Of a stretch of DNA of 22,855 nt, positions 6,901-13,819 are shown in pieces. The first letter of the stretch is position 1. Every line of letters starts with the position of its first letter. The notes below the pieces were generated by a model. That model was given only the letters and a program-made list of their open reading frames with translations. It ran no database searches and had not been told where the DNA came from. Position numbers and translations under genes: made by a program. The stretch comes from an uncultured Alphaproteobacteria bacterium (lineage in GTDB: Bacteria > Pseudomonadota > Alphaproteobacteria > RF32 > CAG-239): contig CAKQUG010000012.1 in the NCBI GenBank assembly GCA_934277545.1, positions 1-22,855 of the forward strand, read 5' to 3'.

Positions 6901-7815
6901 AGCCAAACCGTTTGAACGGAGCAGATTATAGGCAAAACTCTGAACATATTTGTCATAGGTATCTATACCCTTGAACAAGCGATTCAGAACAATGCTTTTA
7001 ACCGAACGTTCAACCAATCCGCTCTTCATATACATAACTTCCTCAAATGAGCATTTCTCTGTGGTGGCATCAAGAACGACACGGTTCTTGTTTTCAACTA
7101 CAACTTTATCAATGTCATCATCTGAAAGAATGTAACGCAAAGCGTATCCCTTGAGATAAACGGCAAAATGCTTTGGCGATTTAACATTCTTTTCGGCAAA
7201 ATTAAGCTCTACCGTATATTCGGTATTAACTTTTTTTGACACATAAGATGCACGAGTTTCGGTTACAGGCAAGTTTTTTACCGATAACAAACGGGCGCTA
7301 ATCAGTGTATCACTGCCGCAAAACAATGTCTCTCCGGCATATCTGACACCAAGAGTGCTGATATTAACCGGAACTGTCAGAAGCTGGCCATCATTCAGCT
7401 CAATTCTGACGGTATCTCTCTCCCAATAAGCATCAGCAACATCAGCCGCCGGGCTGTATTTGCGTGCAATATTAGAAGAAACGACCTGCGAGTTAAGCAA
7501 GTCTTCCGTGATGTTGTATCCGGTTTTTGCAACTCTGAGAGCTGCATTCATTTCCGGATATTTCTGCAGTATGAGCGAATCCACTACATTTATGCCGGAA
7601 GTATTGTATCCGACAAAAGTGGCTGTCATGTGGTCATACGCAACACCAACCTGAGCTGTATCCAGCTTGTGGGCAAGTGTGTTAACATACTTGTATCCAT
7701 CAACTGCAGGCTTACCTTCATAAGCCTCAACACCCTCGTCAGTGCAGGAAATTGCACAAACGAACATCACAATCATCGTCAAAATGACGTTCAGAAAATG
7801 AATTTTACGTACCAT
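3946..7815 (-). CDS. Large surface lipoprotein with four tandem ~180-aa repeats
   Basis: The protein has 1289 aa. The signal peptide ends in the lipobox A-I-S-C (Cys24), followed by T-D-E-G. Acidic residues just after the lipid Cys resemble the Bacteroidota signal that sends lipoproteins to the cell surface. Residues 25-420 are a unique region. Four repeats follow, starting at G421, G600, G780 and G961 with a G-Y/R-E/D-F/I-R signature. Each contains F-V-T-K-Y, S-K-x-F-x-R, W-x-S/A-V/I-D/V-P-N, I-V-Y-T-R and ends T-A-P-G-T-I. A C-terminal domain of about 150 aa (from 1136, F-P-A-E-W-G-K-F-V) has many Trp and Gly residues. The 754-aa protein at 11077-13341 shares the N-terminal region, one repeat and the C-terminal domain. 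I do not recognise the family; a surface adhesin or ligand-binding protein is a guess. There is no Shine-Dalgarno before the ATG. Codons look host-like (CCG, GCC, GAA), unlike the paralogue. Confidence 0.7.
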   Translation of the reverse strand: MVRKIHFLNVILTMIVMFVCAISCTDEGVEAYEGKPAVDGYKYVNTLAHKLDTAQVGVAYDHMTATFVGYNTSGINVVDSLILQKYPEMNAALRVAKTGYNITEDLLNSQVVSSNIARKYSPAADVADAYWERDTVRIELNDGQLLTVPVNISTLGVRYAGETLFCGSDTLISARLLSVKNLPVTETRASYVSKKVNTEYTVELNFAEKNVKSPKHFAVYLKGYALRYILSDDDIDKVVVENKNRVVLDATTEKCSFEEVMYMKSGLVERSVKSIVLNRLFKGIDTYDKYVQSFAYNLLRSNGLANGSERFVRNEGNWSVYGKSNKYSADISNQIVAELIVTDYSLYHERAVYKDSYVEVEFGFEDIEVSEVSNHVSNAKSDKDGYDKAVFNNAVRASYMSYIHDISEKVNLYKISKIVSGYDIRDAKLEIKDDKVIASLTFVVEYADGTEELHNEAHEFARSLTCTTDWTAKESLTDHQTSDVSVDLKSLNTRSDGFWSFTNETRIISNKVQLNSSVQHNSWTSVDPNDIVYTREGRSYAFDKIEFAAIHKGDDVQLASKNGDISTYKYTDKLSVSFGDNIKDTTAPGTILVDGKTTTGYEIRDSKLEVKDNSVVASLTFVTKYLDGSEAKEAVSKTFPRSLNCNSNWTAREQNANQKTANPGFVMSGSEKVSDGNWTYLKETKTITAIAALNASSQENSWTAIDPNSIVYTREGVSCEFTKLKFDVSYVSSNAQLAGKTGLVETYKYTNTINVMFGDNTVATTAPGTIVVEKNREIVGREFRDKNIVIGDNSVTASVTFVTKYNDGTEDTESVSKSFARSLKCNTNWTVNSQNINPTTLMANVNLKSSNGVTDGFWSYANETYDITTLVNFAGLGGDSQTNGWTAVVPNSIVYTRDGVSCDFGKFMLSAQETGSKVTMLSETETEMRYSYVDNISVSYGDNTVKSSAPGTIINAVTIVGYEFRSGSLTVFDGSVQAELVFVTKYSNGKEKTEAVSKVFQRMFTTESNWNSTEANANQSTGFANVSLLGTEAKTDGFWSFNNETRSITTAAQLNGSTQTNKWKSVDPNSIVYSRNGKTYQFEVLNFSAQEAGSVVNVASDDDEKTTYSYSDKINVMFGNNTLNGFAPGAINVEKAWNPDFPAEWGKFVSAGCTLSCNETNTDWVYTWSLHFTNGTLPVVVRQGDTSATIDKSLFAYDTNPSYNGGVYNPISKKWQNAIAQDKKHMMAWYDGNSGMVNALDVATAQIWGWNYGHVTVYNDDFSFEIGHNGSSLTVKKNGKIFAGYKAVK

Positions 7816-7942
7816 AGCTGTGTATGAAAAAATTTAATAATTTTACAGGTTTTTTATCTCTCAATTACAAAAAGTCTCCATAAAACTATCAGTCTTATGA
7901 AGGTATATAGTGTCCGTGCCACAGGCAGGGAGAAAAACAGTG

Positions 7943-7971
7943 CAAAATTACCGGTGAAAAGATAAAGCAAA
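7943..7971 (-). promoter_or_regulatory. Possible Bacteroidota-type promoter of the 1289-aa lipoprotein gene
   Basis: Read on the minus strand, TTTG (7968-7971) is followed after 17 bp by TAATTTTG (7943-7950), which matches the -33 TTTG / -7 TAnnTTTG pattern of Bacteroidota sigma factor promoters. Transcription would start near 7936 and leave a leader of about 120 nt. The motif is short and the DNA AT-rich, so a chance match is possible. Confidence 0.35.
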
Positions 7972-8093
7972 TAAAAATTTTTGATAATTATTCAGCTATC
8001 TTTCCGACAATAATAGGCATAATAAACATCTATCGGTAATTTTTTTACATTATTACAATAACATATTTTTTTTACTTTGACAAGAATTTATAC

Positions 8094-8124
8094 AAAAAAA
8101 ATACCGCCGGAGTAAGGGCGGTAT
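8094..8124 (-). terminator. Intrinsic terminator of the unrecognised lipoprotein gene
   Basis: ATACCGCC (8101-8108) pairs with GGCGGTAT (8117-8124) across an 8-nt loop. On the minus strand it is followed by seven Ts. It lies 17 bp after the stop. Confidence 0.9.
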
Positions 8125-8140
8125 CAAAGGAGTTTAGACA

Positions 8141-9256
8141 TTATTTTTTATCATATTTCCGATAGTCGGTCAACTCATTTTTATCATCTGGAGATTTTGG
8201 TCTTTCCGGAAGATTGGAATGTTTAACCGGAAACACCTTTACTCCCTCATAAGTCATTGCCTCAGCCTCTTCTTTTTTCTTTTTGGCGATTTTCGCTTTA
8301 GCCTTATCATAGGCTTGAGAAGCATGGTTATATTTGATGATTGTATCAACATTCGGAGCCGGGTCTTTAGGTTCGGACTTAGCCGCTTCAGTCGATTGAG
8401 ATTGGGACTGAGGCTGCGGAGCAGCTGCGTTGGCCGCCGGCGCGCTTGCATATTGCTCTGCCCGGACAGCAGCCGTTTGCGGAGCATAACCGTTTTGAAC
8501 CGGCGCCTGATACGGTACGGCTTCGGTTTTAACCTCTGCTTTTTTTACCTGAAAATCTTTCGGGTTCATGGAAATATCTTCCGGCAAACGCAAAAGCATA
8601 TACCCCGAACCACCGCCAAACGCCGGACCTGACAAGCCAATAGAATAGAAACCGCCGATATAGTTATAGTCTAAATCAATGTAATCTATGGCAAACAAAG
8701 TTTTGACCGTGCTGGTGCCGATGGTTGTCAGTTTGCAGGCATATCCGTTGTCTTCCATAATCACGTTATTGATGTTTTTAGCATAAAGCAAAGTTTTGCT
8801 CGGACGACAAATCGGGGTTTGACCGTTATAGGTAATATTCCAGTTCAAAATCAAATCCAAAGCCGAAGTGTTTTTACGACTGATAGAAACATCGGTGATT
8901 TTTACATCGTCAATATACAAATAAGCCGGAGTAATTCCCACCGTAATCGGCATGGAAACGTATTCTTCGGTGCAAGAATGGCTGTTAACGTCGGCAGCGC
9001 AGACTAAAGCGCGTTTACGGGCGTTGCTATCCAACATGTGCAGCAATGTGTTATAGATATATTCTTTAGACGTGGTGGTTTGTGCCGGTGCGCATTGCTT
9101 GGCGCGGCAAACAATTATTGACTTTGGCATTTTGATTGCCGGCTGTTGAAAAGCAATATCAGGAAACGTTTTCGTCTCCGTTTCTTTATCTTCCGCCGTG
9201 TGGCAGCCCAACAGCGCAATGCAGGCAGTTGTTAATATTCCTAATTTTTTTAACAT
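8141..9256 (-). CDS. Unrecognised lipoprotein with a Cys-containing domain and a low-complexity C-terminus
   Basis: The protein has 371 aa. Its signal peptide ends in the lipobox L-L-G-C (Cys18), so it should be lipidated at the inner face of the outer membrane or in the inner membrane. Residues of about 50-235 form a folded domain with paired cysteines (C-R-A-K-Q-C, C-A-A-D, S-C-T, I-C-R-P, Y-A-C-K) and a Gly-rich G-G-F-Y-S-I-G-L-S-G-P-A-F-G-G-G-S-G segment. Residues of about 240-310 are rich in Ala, Gln, Pro and Ser, and the last 60 are highly charged with an A-K-I-A-K-K-K-K-E-E stretch, consistent with a flexible, perhaps peptidoglycan- or partner-reaching tail. I do not recognise a family. 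A weak AAGG lies before the ATG, and the gene is divergent from the nuclease gene. Secretion- or pilus-associated roles are possible but unsupported. Confidence 0.6.
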   Translation of the reverse strand: MLKKLGILTTACIALLGCHTAEDKETETKTFPDIAFQQPAIKMPKSIIVCRAKQCAPAQTTTSKEYIYNTLLHMLDSNARKRALVCAADVNSHSCTEEYVSMPITVGITPAYLYIDDVKITDVSISRKNTSALDLILNWNITYNGQTPICRPSKTLLYAKNINNVIMEDNGYACKLTTIGTSTVKTLFAIDYIDLDYNYIGGFYSIGLSGPAFGGGSGYMLLRLPEDISMNPKDFQVKKAEVKTEAVPYQAPVQNGYAPQTAAVRAEQYASAPAANAAAPQPQSQSQSTEAAKSEPKDPAPNVDTIIKYNHASQAYDKAKAKIAKKKKEEAEAMTYEGVKVFPVKHSNLPERPKSPDDKNELTDYRKYDKK

Positions 9257-9279
9257 ATCGGTACCTTATATAAAAATCA

Positions 9280-9307
9280 GTTATAAAACTTTAGCTTACC
9301 TTAGCAA
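9280..9307 (-). promoter_or_regulatory. Candidate sigma70 promoter of the unrecognised lipoprotein gene
   Basis: On the minus strand a TTGCTA -35 (9302-9307) is followed after 16 bp by a TATAAC -10 (9280-9285), placing the start about 15 bp before the ATG. Confidence 0.4.
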
Positions 9308-9339
9308 GATTATATGAAAGAAAAGTAAATAAATTAAAG

Positions 9340-9368
9340 TTGCACTGAAAAAAATATCGGACTATTAT
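9340..9368 (+). promoter_or_regulatory. Candidate sigma70 promoter of the nuclease gene
   Basis: TTGCAC (9340-9345), a 17-bp spacer and TATTAT (9363-9368) make a good match. The predicted start near 9375 coincides with the AGGAGG ribosome site, so the leader would be very short. A more distant promoter may be the real one. Confidence 0.4.
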
Positions 9369-9386
9369 CGGGTTAGGAGGTAGATG

Positions 9387-9971
9387 ATGAAGCGTTTTTC
9401 ACCGATATTTATTTTATTTGCCGCAGTAATTGCCGCCTGCGCGCAGTCAAATTCTTTTTCTTTTGCCATGGCAGACGAGCAGCTGCGTCCGGTAGACGGA
9501 GACTCGCTGGAAAGTCCAAACAGAAGAATCCGCCTGCAAGGTATTGACGCACCTGAATATAAACAAAAATGCCAAGACACCGGCGGTCAGAAATACCGCT
9601 GCGGAATCGAATCTCTAAAATATATTCAAAATCTGATTAACGGGCAGAAAATCAAATGCGATTGTGAAGAAAAACCGGACAGATACGGCCGAGAACTGTG
9701 CGTTTGTTATGCCGGAGAAATTGAAATAAACCGGAAGATGGTGGCACAGGGGCAAGCCGTAAGTTACAGAAGCTCTCGTTACGCCGAAGAAGAAAAAGCC
9801 GCCAAAAAGCAAAAAATCGGAATTTGGCAAGGCAAATTTATGCGCCCGGAATTATACCGCGCCTTGAAAAGAGAAAATGAAGCCAAATGGTGCAGACAAA
9901 ACCCTAAGGAATGCAAAGCGAAAAAAGAACGCCTTAAAGCCTATAAAAAATCTTTAAAACAAAAGCACTGA
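9387..9971 (+). CDS. Exported staphylococcal-nuclease-like (SNase/thermonuclease) protein
   Basis: The protein has 194 aa. A hydrophobic signal (residues 4-18) ends in I-A-A-C, a valid lipobox at Cys18. An alternative signal-peptidase I site follows A-M-A at residue 29. The SNase domain follows: D37-G-D39 (Ca2+ ligand region), R-I-R-L-Q-G-I-D-A-P-E giving Arg49, Asp54 and Glu57, and D-R-Y-G-R giving Arg102. All match the catalytic residues of staphylococcal nuclease (Asp21, Arg35, Asp40, Glu43, Arg87). The family cuts DNA and RNA. The domain has extra Cys pairs (C91/C93, C105/C107) and a basic tail with W-C-R-Q-N-P-K-E-C. I chose the second ATG (9387) because AGGAGG (9375-9380) is 6 bp before it; the ATG at 9384 is only 3 bp away. 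Its target, nutrient DNA or incoming DNA, is unknown. Confidence 0.9.
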   Translation: MKRFSPIFILFAAVIAACAQSNSFSFAMADEQLRPVDGDSLESPNRRIRLQGIDAPEYKQKCQDTGGQKYRCGIESLKYIQNLINGQKIKCDCEEKPDRYGRELCVCYAGEIEINRKMVAQGQAVSYRSSRYAEEEKAAKKQKIGIWQGKFMRPELYRALKRENEAKWCRQNPKECKAKKERLKAYKKSLKQKH

Positions 9972-9985
9972 AGCGGCACAAACAA

Positions 9986-10027
9986 AAACACAGTGTTTTC
10001 CCTACGGAAAACACTGTGTTTTATATA
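9986..10027. terminator. Bidirectional terminator between the nuclease and outer-membrane protein genes
   Basis: A perfect 16-bp stem (9986-10001 with 10006-10021) has a 4-nt loop, CTAC. T-rich DNA follows on the plus strand and A-rich DNA flanks the other side, so it can end both converging transcripts. Confidence 0.92.
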
Positions 10028-10053
10028 TAATTTTTCGAAAAACTACATAGGAA

Positions 10054-10944
10054 CTAGTACATACGTACAACCTTGCGTGCGTTTAAGGCTTTCTTATAGT
10101 TCGCCTTTGAGCCAAACAATTTGTTAATTGCTTTCTCATTGTACATCTTTTTACCCATGACGAAGTTAATGCCAAGAGTTACAGATGCACCAAAACGAAC
10201 CTCTGAGCCGTCAAAGAAGTACTCATGACCGGCATAGCCAAGAGCCTTTACATAAAGATTGCTTCTCTTCATGTAATTCTTGAAGTCAACGCGAACGCCG
10301 CCTCCAAAAATCATGGTGGAACCCTTAACTTTGAAGTTAAGAGAACCCTCGTGCGCATCATCAGTAAAAGCGTTATAGTTCTTACGAACCTTATAACCGA
10401 AATTACCGATAAGCCATACTTCCTTCTGGTGGAGGTAACGGCTAGGAAGATCAAAAAGTCTTACACCGGCTTCAAGATTGAAGTTGGTAGTAAAATACTT
10501 TTCGCCTGCCTTAGCAGACTCTGAATTGTACTTGCTCATGCCAACATTGGCAGAAGCAGCAAAAGAGAATCTCTTACCATGGTAGCCGAGCTCTGCTCCC
10601 ACGGTTGGGGTAACCATGCTGTTGAAATAATCAACGCCGGCCTGAACACCAATTTCCAAACCGCTGTTTGGAGCGCTTTCCAGCAAAACGCGCTTACCAC
10701 CGACCTCTACAGACCGGTAGTCGTAGTTTGCTGTACGACGATGCACAGCCTCAACGTACTGGAAGTCGTCTACCTCGATAGTGTCAACCTCTACTGCCTC
10801 ACTTGCAACAGTTTCCTGCGCAGGAGCAATTGCCTCAACAGGAACCTCCTTGAAGAAGTCCACGTTTTCAACACACTCAGCGTTAGCTGAGAAAGAAGTT
10901 GCACACATTACGATACCACACACGATATTTCTAAAACTTAACAT
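10054..10944 (-). CDS. Outer-membrane beta-barrel protein with acidic N-terminal linker
   Basis: The protein has 296 aa. The signal peptide is about 22 residues, with a cut after A-N-A. It is followed by an acidic Val/Glu/Asp-rich linker (about 25-65). From about residue 95 there are alternating amphipathic strands typical of a small barrel (G-L-E-I-G-V-Q-A-G-V, F-S-F-A-A-S-A-N-V-G, L-N-F-K-V-K-G, I-F-G-G-G-V-R-V, F-G-A-S-V-T-L-G-I-N-F). The protein ends in a basic tail (A-R-K-V-V-R-M-Y) and not in the terminal Phe common in proteobacterial porins. It lies 132 bp downstream of the 754-aa lipoprotein on the same strand with no terminator between, so the two are probably one operon. No Shine-Dalgarno is visible and codons are GAG/AAG-rich, unlike host genes such as dnaB. 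A Bacteroidota-like origin is inferred; the function is unknown. Confidence 0.7.
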   Translation of the reverse strand: MLSFRNIVCGIVMCATSFSANAECVENVDFFKEVPVEAIAPAQETVASEAVEVDTIEVDDFQYVEAVHRRTANYDYRSVEVGGKRVLLESAPNSGLEIGVQAGVDYFNSMVTPTVGAELGYHGKRFSFAASANVGMSKYNSESAKAGEKYFTTNFNLEAGVRLFDLPSRYLHQKEVWLIGNFGYKVRKNYNAFTDDAHEGSLNFKVKGSTMIFGGGVRVDFKNYMKRSNLYVKALGYAGHEYFFDGSEVRFGASVTLGINFVMGKKMYNEKAINKLFGSKANYKKALNARKVVRMY

Positions 10945-10962
10945 AATCTAAAATTTTTTGAG

Positions 10963-10996
10963 GTGGGAAAACAAGGTGTTGCCCTCGTCTTCCCAC
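10963..10996 (-). other. Intercistronic hairpin between the 754-aa lipoprotein and barrel genes
   Basis: GTGGGAAAAC (10963-10972) pairs with GTCTTCCCAC (10987-10996), a 10-bp stem with one wobble and short extra pairing in the loop. On the transcribed strand it is followed by CTCAAAAAATTTT, not a T-run. An mRNA-stabilising or processing element is more likely than a terminator. Confidence 0.55.
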
Positions 10997-11076
10997 AAGT
11001 TAATAACTATTTTGGGGTAATCCGCTTTAATAGGCAGAAAACCATAAAGTGTAAAACTAAAAATCCTTAAAAAGAA

Positions 11077-13341
11077 TTACTTAGAGCTTGCTCTATATGA
11101 AGCGAACTCATTGCCATTCTTCTTAACTACGAGAGACTTACCGTCCTTTGAAACCTCGAAAGTAAAATCAGAGGTAAACACGGTAATTTCGCCATTGTTC
11201 CAGCCCCACATGGTAGCAGTAGCACGGTCAAGTGCGTTAACCATACCGCTGTTGCTGTCGTACCAAGCAAGCATGTGCTTCTTGTCCTGAGCAACAGAGT
11301 TCTGCCACTTACCGCTTGTCGGGTTGTATACGGCACCGTTAAACGAGTTATTGGTGTCATAAGCGAACAATGACTGGTCAATCACTGCATTGGCAGCATT
11401 CTTACCAACAGCTACAGGAAGAGTTCCGTTCTCAAAGTGAATAGACCAACCGTACATCCAGTCAGTGTTATTCTCGTTGCAAGTAAGAGTGCAAACAGCA
11501 CCTACAAACTTGCCCCACTCTGCAGGAAAATCACCCTTAACTTCCTTAGCAACAATAATCTTGCCGGGAGCCACGCTGCTGACAGTGTTGTTACCAAATG
11601 TAACGTTGATTTCAGCGCTGTAATCATAAACATCCATTTCCTCTGCCTCAGAAGCAAGTGTTACCTTACCTTCTTTGCCAACTGCCTGAAACTCGATAGC
11701 GTCAAAACGATAGGTCTGACCTTCACGAGTAAAGGAAATTGAATTAGGGTCAACAGATGTCCAAGAGTTAGTCTGCTCGCTTGCGGCAAGAGTAGCCACG
11801 TTGGTAATGGTACGAGTTTCATTAACCCATGCCCACTCGCCATCGCGCTTTGCATCAGAAGAAGCAAGGACTGTGTTCATCATGTGAGTAAACTGAATTG
11901 CTTCATTCTCATAAGATGTCCAATTGCTTGTGCACTTGAGTGAACGAGCAAAAGTCTTTGATACCTTCTCAGATGTCTCTGTACCGTCGTTGTAACGAGT
12001 AACAAATTCAACAGATGCAATTACATTGTTATTATTAACAACAAGTGTTGCATTGCGGAAGTCGTAACCGGAGATAGCGCGAGCAGTCTTATAAAGATTT
12101 ACATATTCAGAAAGATTCTGAACATAACCGATATAAGAAGTTCTGATACCGTTGTTATAGATAGCCTTGTCATAACCAGACTTGTCTGATGTGACATTGC
12201 TAACCTCGTTCTTCATCTCAGAAACTGTAACATCTTCATAACCAAAGGTTACTTCAACATTAGAGTTCTTGAAAGAAGCGCGCTCGTGATAGAGTGTATA
12301 AGAAGTTGCAAAAGCATCTGCGGCAACACCATTGCTGATATTTGCAGAATACTTATCAGTCTTACCATATACAGTCCAACCCTCGGCGTTCTTTACCTGA
12401 GATTCAGCACCATTTGCAACACCGTTTACTTTTGAAAGATTGAAAGCAAAGCTGCTGACAAACTTATCATAAGCCTCAATGCCCTTGAACTCGCGGTTCA
12501 AAATCATAGAGTAAGCGTTGCGGATTGTCTCGCCGTTTGTCATTGTGATAACTTCCTCAAAAGAAACTTTTTCAGTAGTATCGTCAATAACAACTCTGTT
12601 CTTGTTCTCGGCTGTAACAGACTCAATGTCGTTAGAAGCAATGAGCTTGCGGGTAGCGTTTGTTGTAAGATATACAACAAACTCCTCAGCAGAACGAGAA
12701 ACATTCTTCTCAATGTAAGTCATCTTGACTGTATATACAGTATTGTAAACTGACTTAACATAAGAAGAAGCGGCGCGAGTACCAGAAGTATAGTTCTTAA
12801 TAGATACCATCTTAGCATCCTTAAGTTCTACGCTTCCCATATTGTGACCATCAGTCGTTGTATAACTGGTGATGGTAGACGGACACTTAACAACCTGGCC
12901 GTCAGAAATGTTGAATACAACAGTGTCGGCGACTGCCTTACCATTGTTTTCAACAGTCTTAACATCCTGATTGCGCAAGATGTTGCTGGCAACCACTGAG
13001 CAGTTAACCTGATCCTCAGTGATTATGTAATCGTTTTTCTCAGCAAAGATTTCGGTCTCCATCAAAGGATAACGAACTTCTTTACGCTCAGAACCCTCAA
13101 CAATCTCACCGTTTTCCACAGCAGCGATTGTTGTGGTTGCTGTCATGCGATCACGAGCAGCAGTCTTTGTGCTGTCCCAGTTGTGAGTGAGCTCGTCAGT
13201 GTACTTGGTACCCTTGACGATATTCTCCTTAACCTTGTATGCCGATACATCAGCGCCTTCATCGGTGCATGATGCGAATACGAATACAGAAACGACTACG
13301 ATTACTAAACTCTCAACGAATGACTTAAAATTGCGTGCCAT
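11077..13341 (-). CDS. Surface lipoprotein, single-repeat paralogue of the 1289-aa protein
   Basis: The protein has 754 aa. The signal peptide ends in F-A-S-C (Cys25) followed by T-D-E-G, the same start as the 1289-aa protein. Residues 26-424 match the unique N-terminal region of the paralogue (shared A-E-N-K-N-R-V-V, F-E-E-V, L-Y-H-E-R-A). One copy of the ~180-aa repeat starts at G425. The C-terminal domain starts at F-P-A-E-W-G-K-F-V and shares W-Q-N-x-x-A-Q-D-K-K-H-M and N-S-G-M-V-N-A-L-D. The function is not recognised. No Shine-Dalgarno precedes the ATG. Codons differ from the paralogue at homologous sites: CCT-GCA-GAG here against CCG-GCC-GAA there for P-A-E. No terminator follows, and the barrel gene downstream is probably cotranscribed, which suggests a lipoprotein/barrel surface pair. 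Confidence 0.7.
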   Translation of the reverse strand: MARNFKSFVESLVIVVVSVFVFASCTDEGADVSAYKVKENIVKGTKYTDELTHNWDSTKTAARDRMTATTTIAAVENGEIVEGSERKEVRYPLMETEIFAEKNDYIITEDQVNCSVVASNILRNQDVKTVENNGKAVADTVVFNISDGQVVKCPSTITSYTTTDGHNMGSVELKDAKMVSIKNYTSGTRAASSYVKSVYNTVYTVKMTYIEKNVSRSAEEFVVYLTTNATRKLIASNDIESVTAENKNRVVIDDTTEKVSFEEVITMTNGETIRNAYSMILNREFKGIEAYDKFVSSFAFNLSKVNGVANGAESQVKNAEGWTVYGKTDKYSANISNGVAADAFATSYTLYHERASFKNSNVEVTFGYEDVTVSEMKNEVSNVTSDKSGYDKAIYNNGIRTSYIGYVQNLSEYVNLYKTARAISGYDFRNATLVVNNNNVIASVEFVTRYNDGTETSEKVSKTFARSLKCTSNWTSYENEAIQFTHMMNTVLASSDAKRDGEWAWVNETRTITNVATLAASEQTNSWTSVDPNSISFTREGQTYRFDAIEFQAVGKEGKVTLASEAEEMDVYDYSAEINVTFGNNTVSSVAPGKIIVAKEVKGDFPAEWGKFVGAVCTLTCNENNTDWMYGWSIHFENGTLPVAVGKNAANAVIDQSLFAYDTNNSFNGAVYNPTSGKWQNSVAQDKKHMLAWYDSNSGMVNALDRATATMWGWNNGEITVFTSDFTFEVSKDGKSLVVKKNGNEFASYRASSK

Positions 13342-13819
13342 AGTTTTATATTTTTAATTGATTGCACTAATTTGGTTTCTACTAATATGCTTTCTTCTCC
13401 AAGAAAACATTTTTCTGTCTGTAAAAAAAACAAACAGGTCAATACAATCTCAAAGAAACCTTTTTTGAAATCGTACTAACAGTCAAATGTTTTCTCAAAA
13501 GAAAACAGGCTACTCAAGCTGACTAAATCTTGAATAGTTATATATCAATCTATACATATTCGTGTACAGAAGTGTAAAAACTCAGATTATCTATGGATTA
13601 GAAAAACTTAGGCTATGTACTAACTTAAGTAGTTCTTCTCACCTTAATAATTTTTTAATGGCATCTATAGATAATTTTTTATTTCATTATCAATGTAGCA
13701 TATTTTTTTTTGATATTCAAGTGTGTTTTTAAGCAAAAATATCATCTTTTCGACAAAAAAAATCTTCTCAATCCAGCTGAGATCAAGAAGATAACCGTTA
13801 AGATTGTACAAAATATTCA
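13342..13819. other. Long AT-rich intergenic stretch with no gene
   Basis: This 478-bp spacer, one of the longest in the window, lies between the 754-aa lipoprotein and the histidine phosphatase gene. It holds the minus-strand terminator at 13754-13792 and presumably the lipoprotein promoter, which I could not place with confidence. A separated inverted pair AGAAAACAT (13402-13410) / ATGTTTTCT (13487-13495) is present. A TATTTTTG (minus strand, about 13734-13741) matches a Bacteroidota -7 box but lacks a well-spaced -33 and is about 390 bp from the gene. Confidence 0.5.
13754..13792 (-). terminator. Intrinsic terminator of the galE-terC-phosphatase operon
   Basis: ATCTTCT (13762-13768) pairs with AGAAGAT (13786-13792), with partial inner pairing around CAGCTG. 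On the minus strand it is followed by a run of eight Ts. Confidence 0.75.

Larger units (their letters stand above)
7816..8140. other. AT-rich intergenic stretch with no gene
   Basis: This 325-bp spacer separates two minus-strand lipoprotein genes. It holds the leader and candidate promoter of the 1289-aa gene and, at its right end, the terminator of the next gene. No coding frame of note is seen. A TTGACA around 8077 on the plus strand has no matching -10 or gene. Confidence 0.6.
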
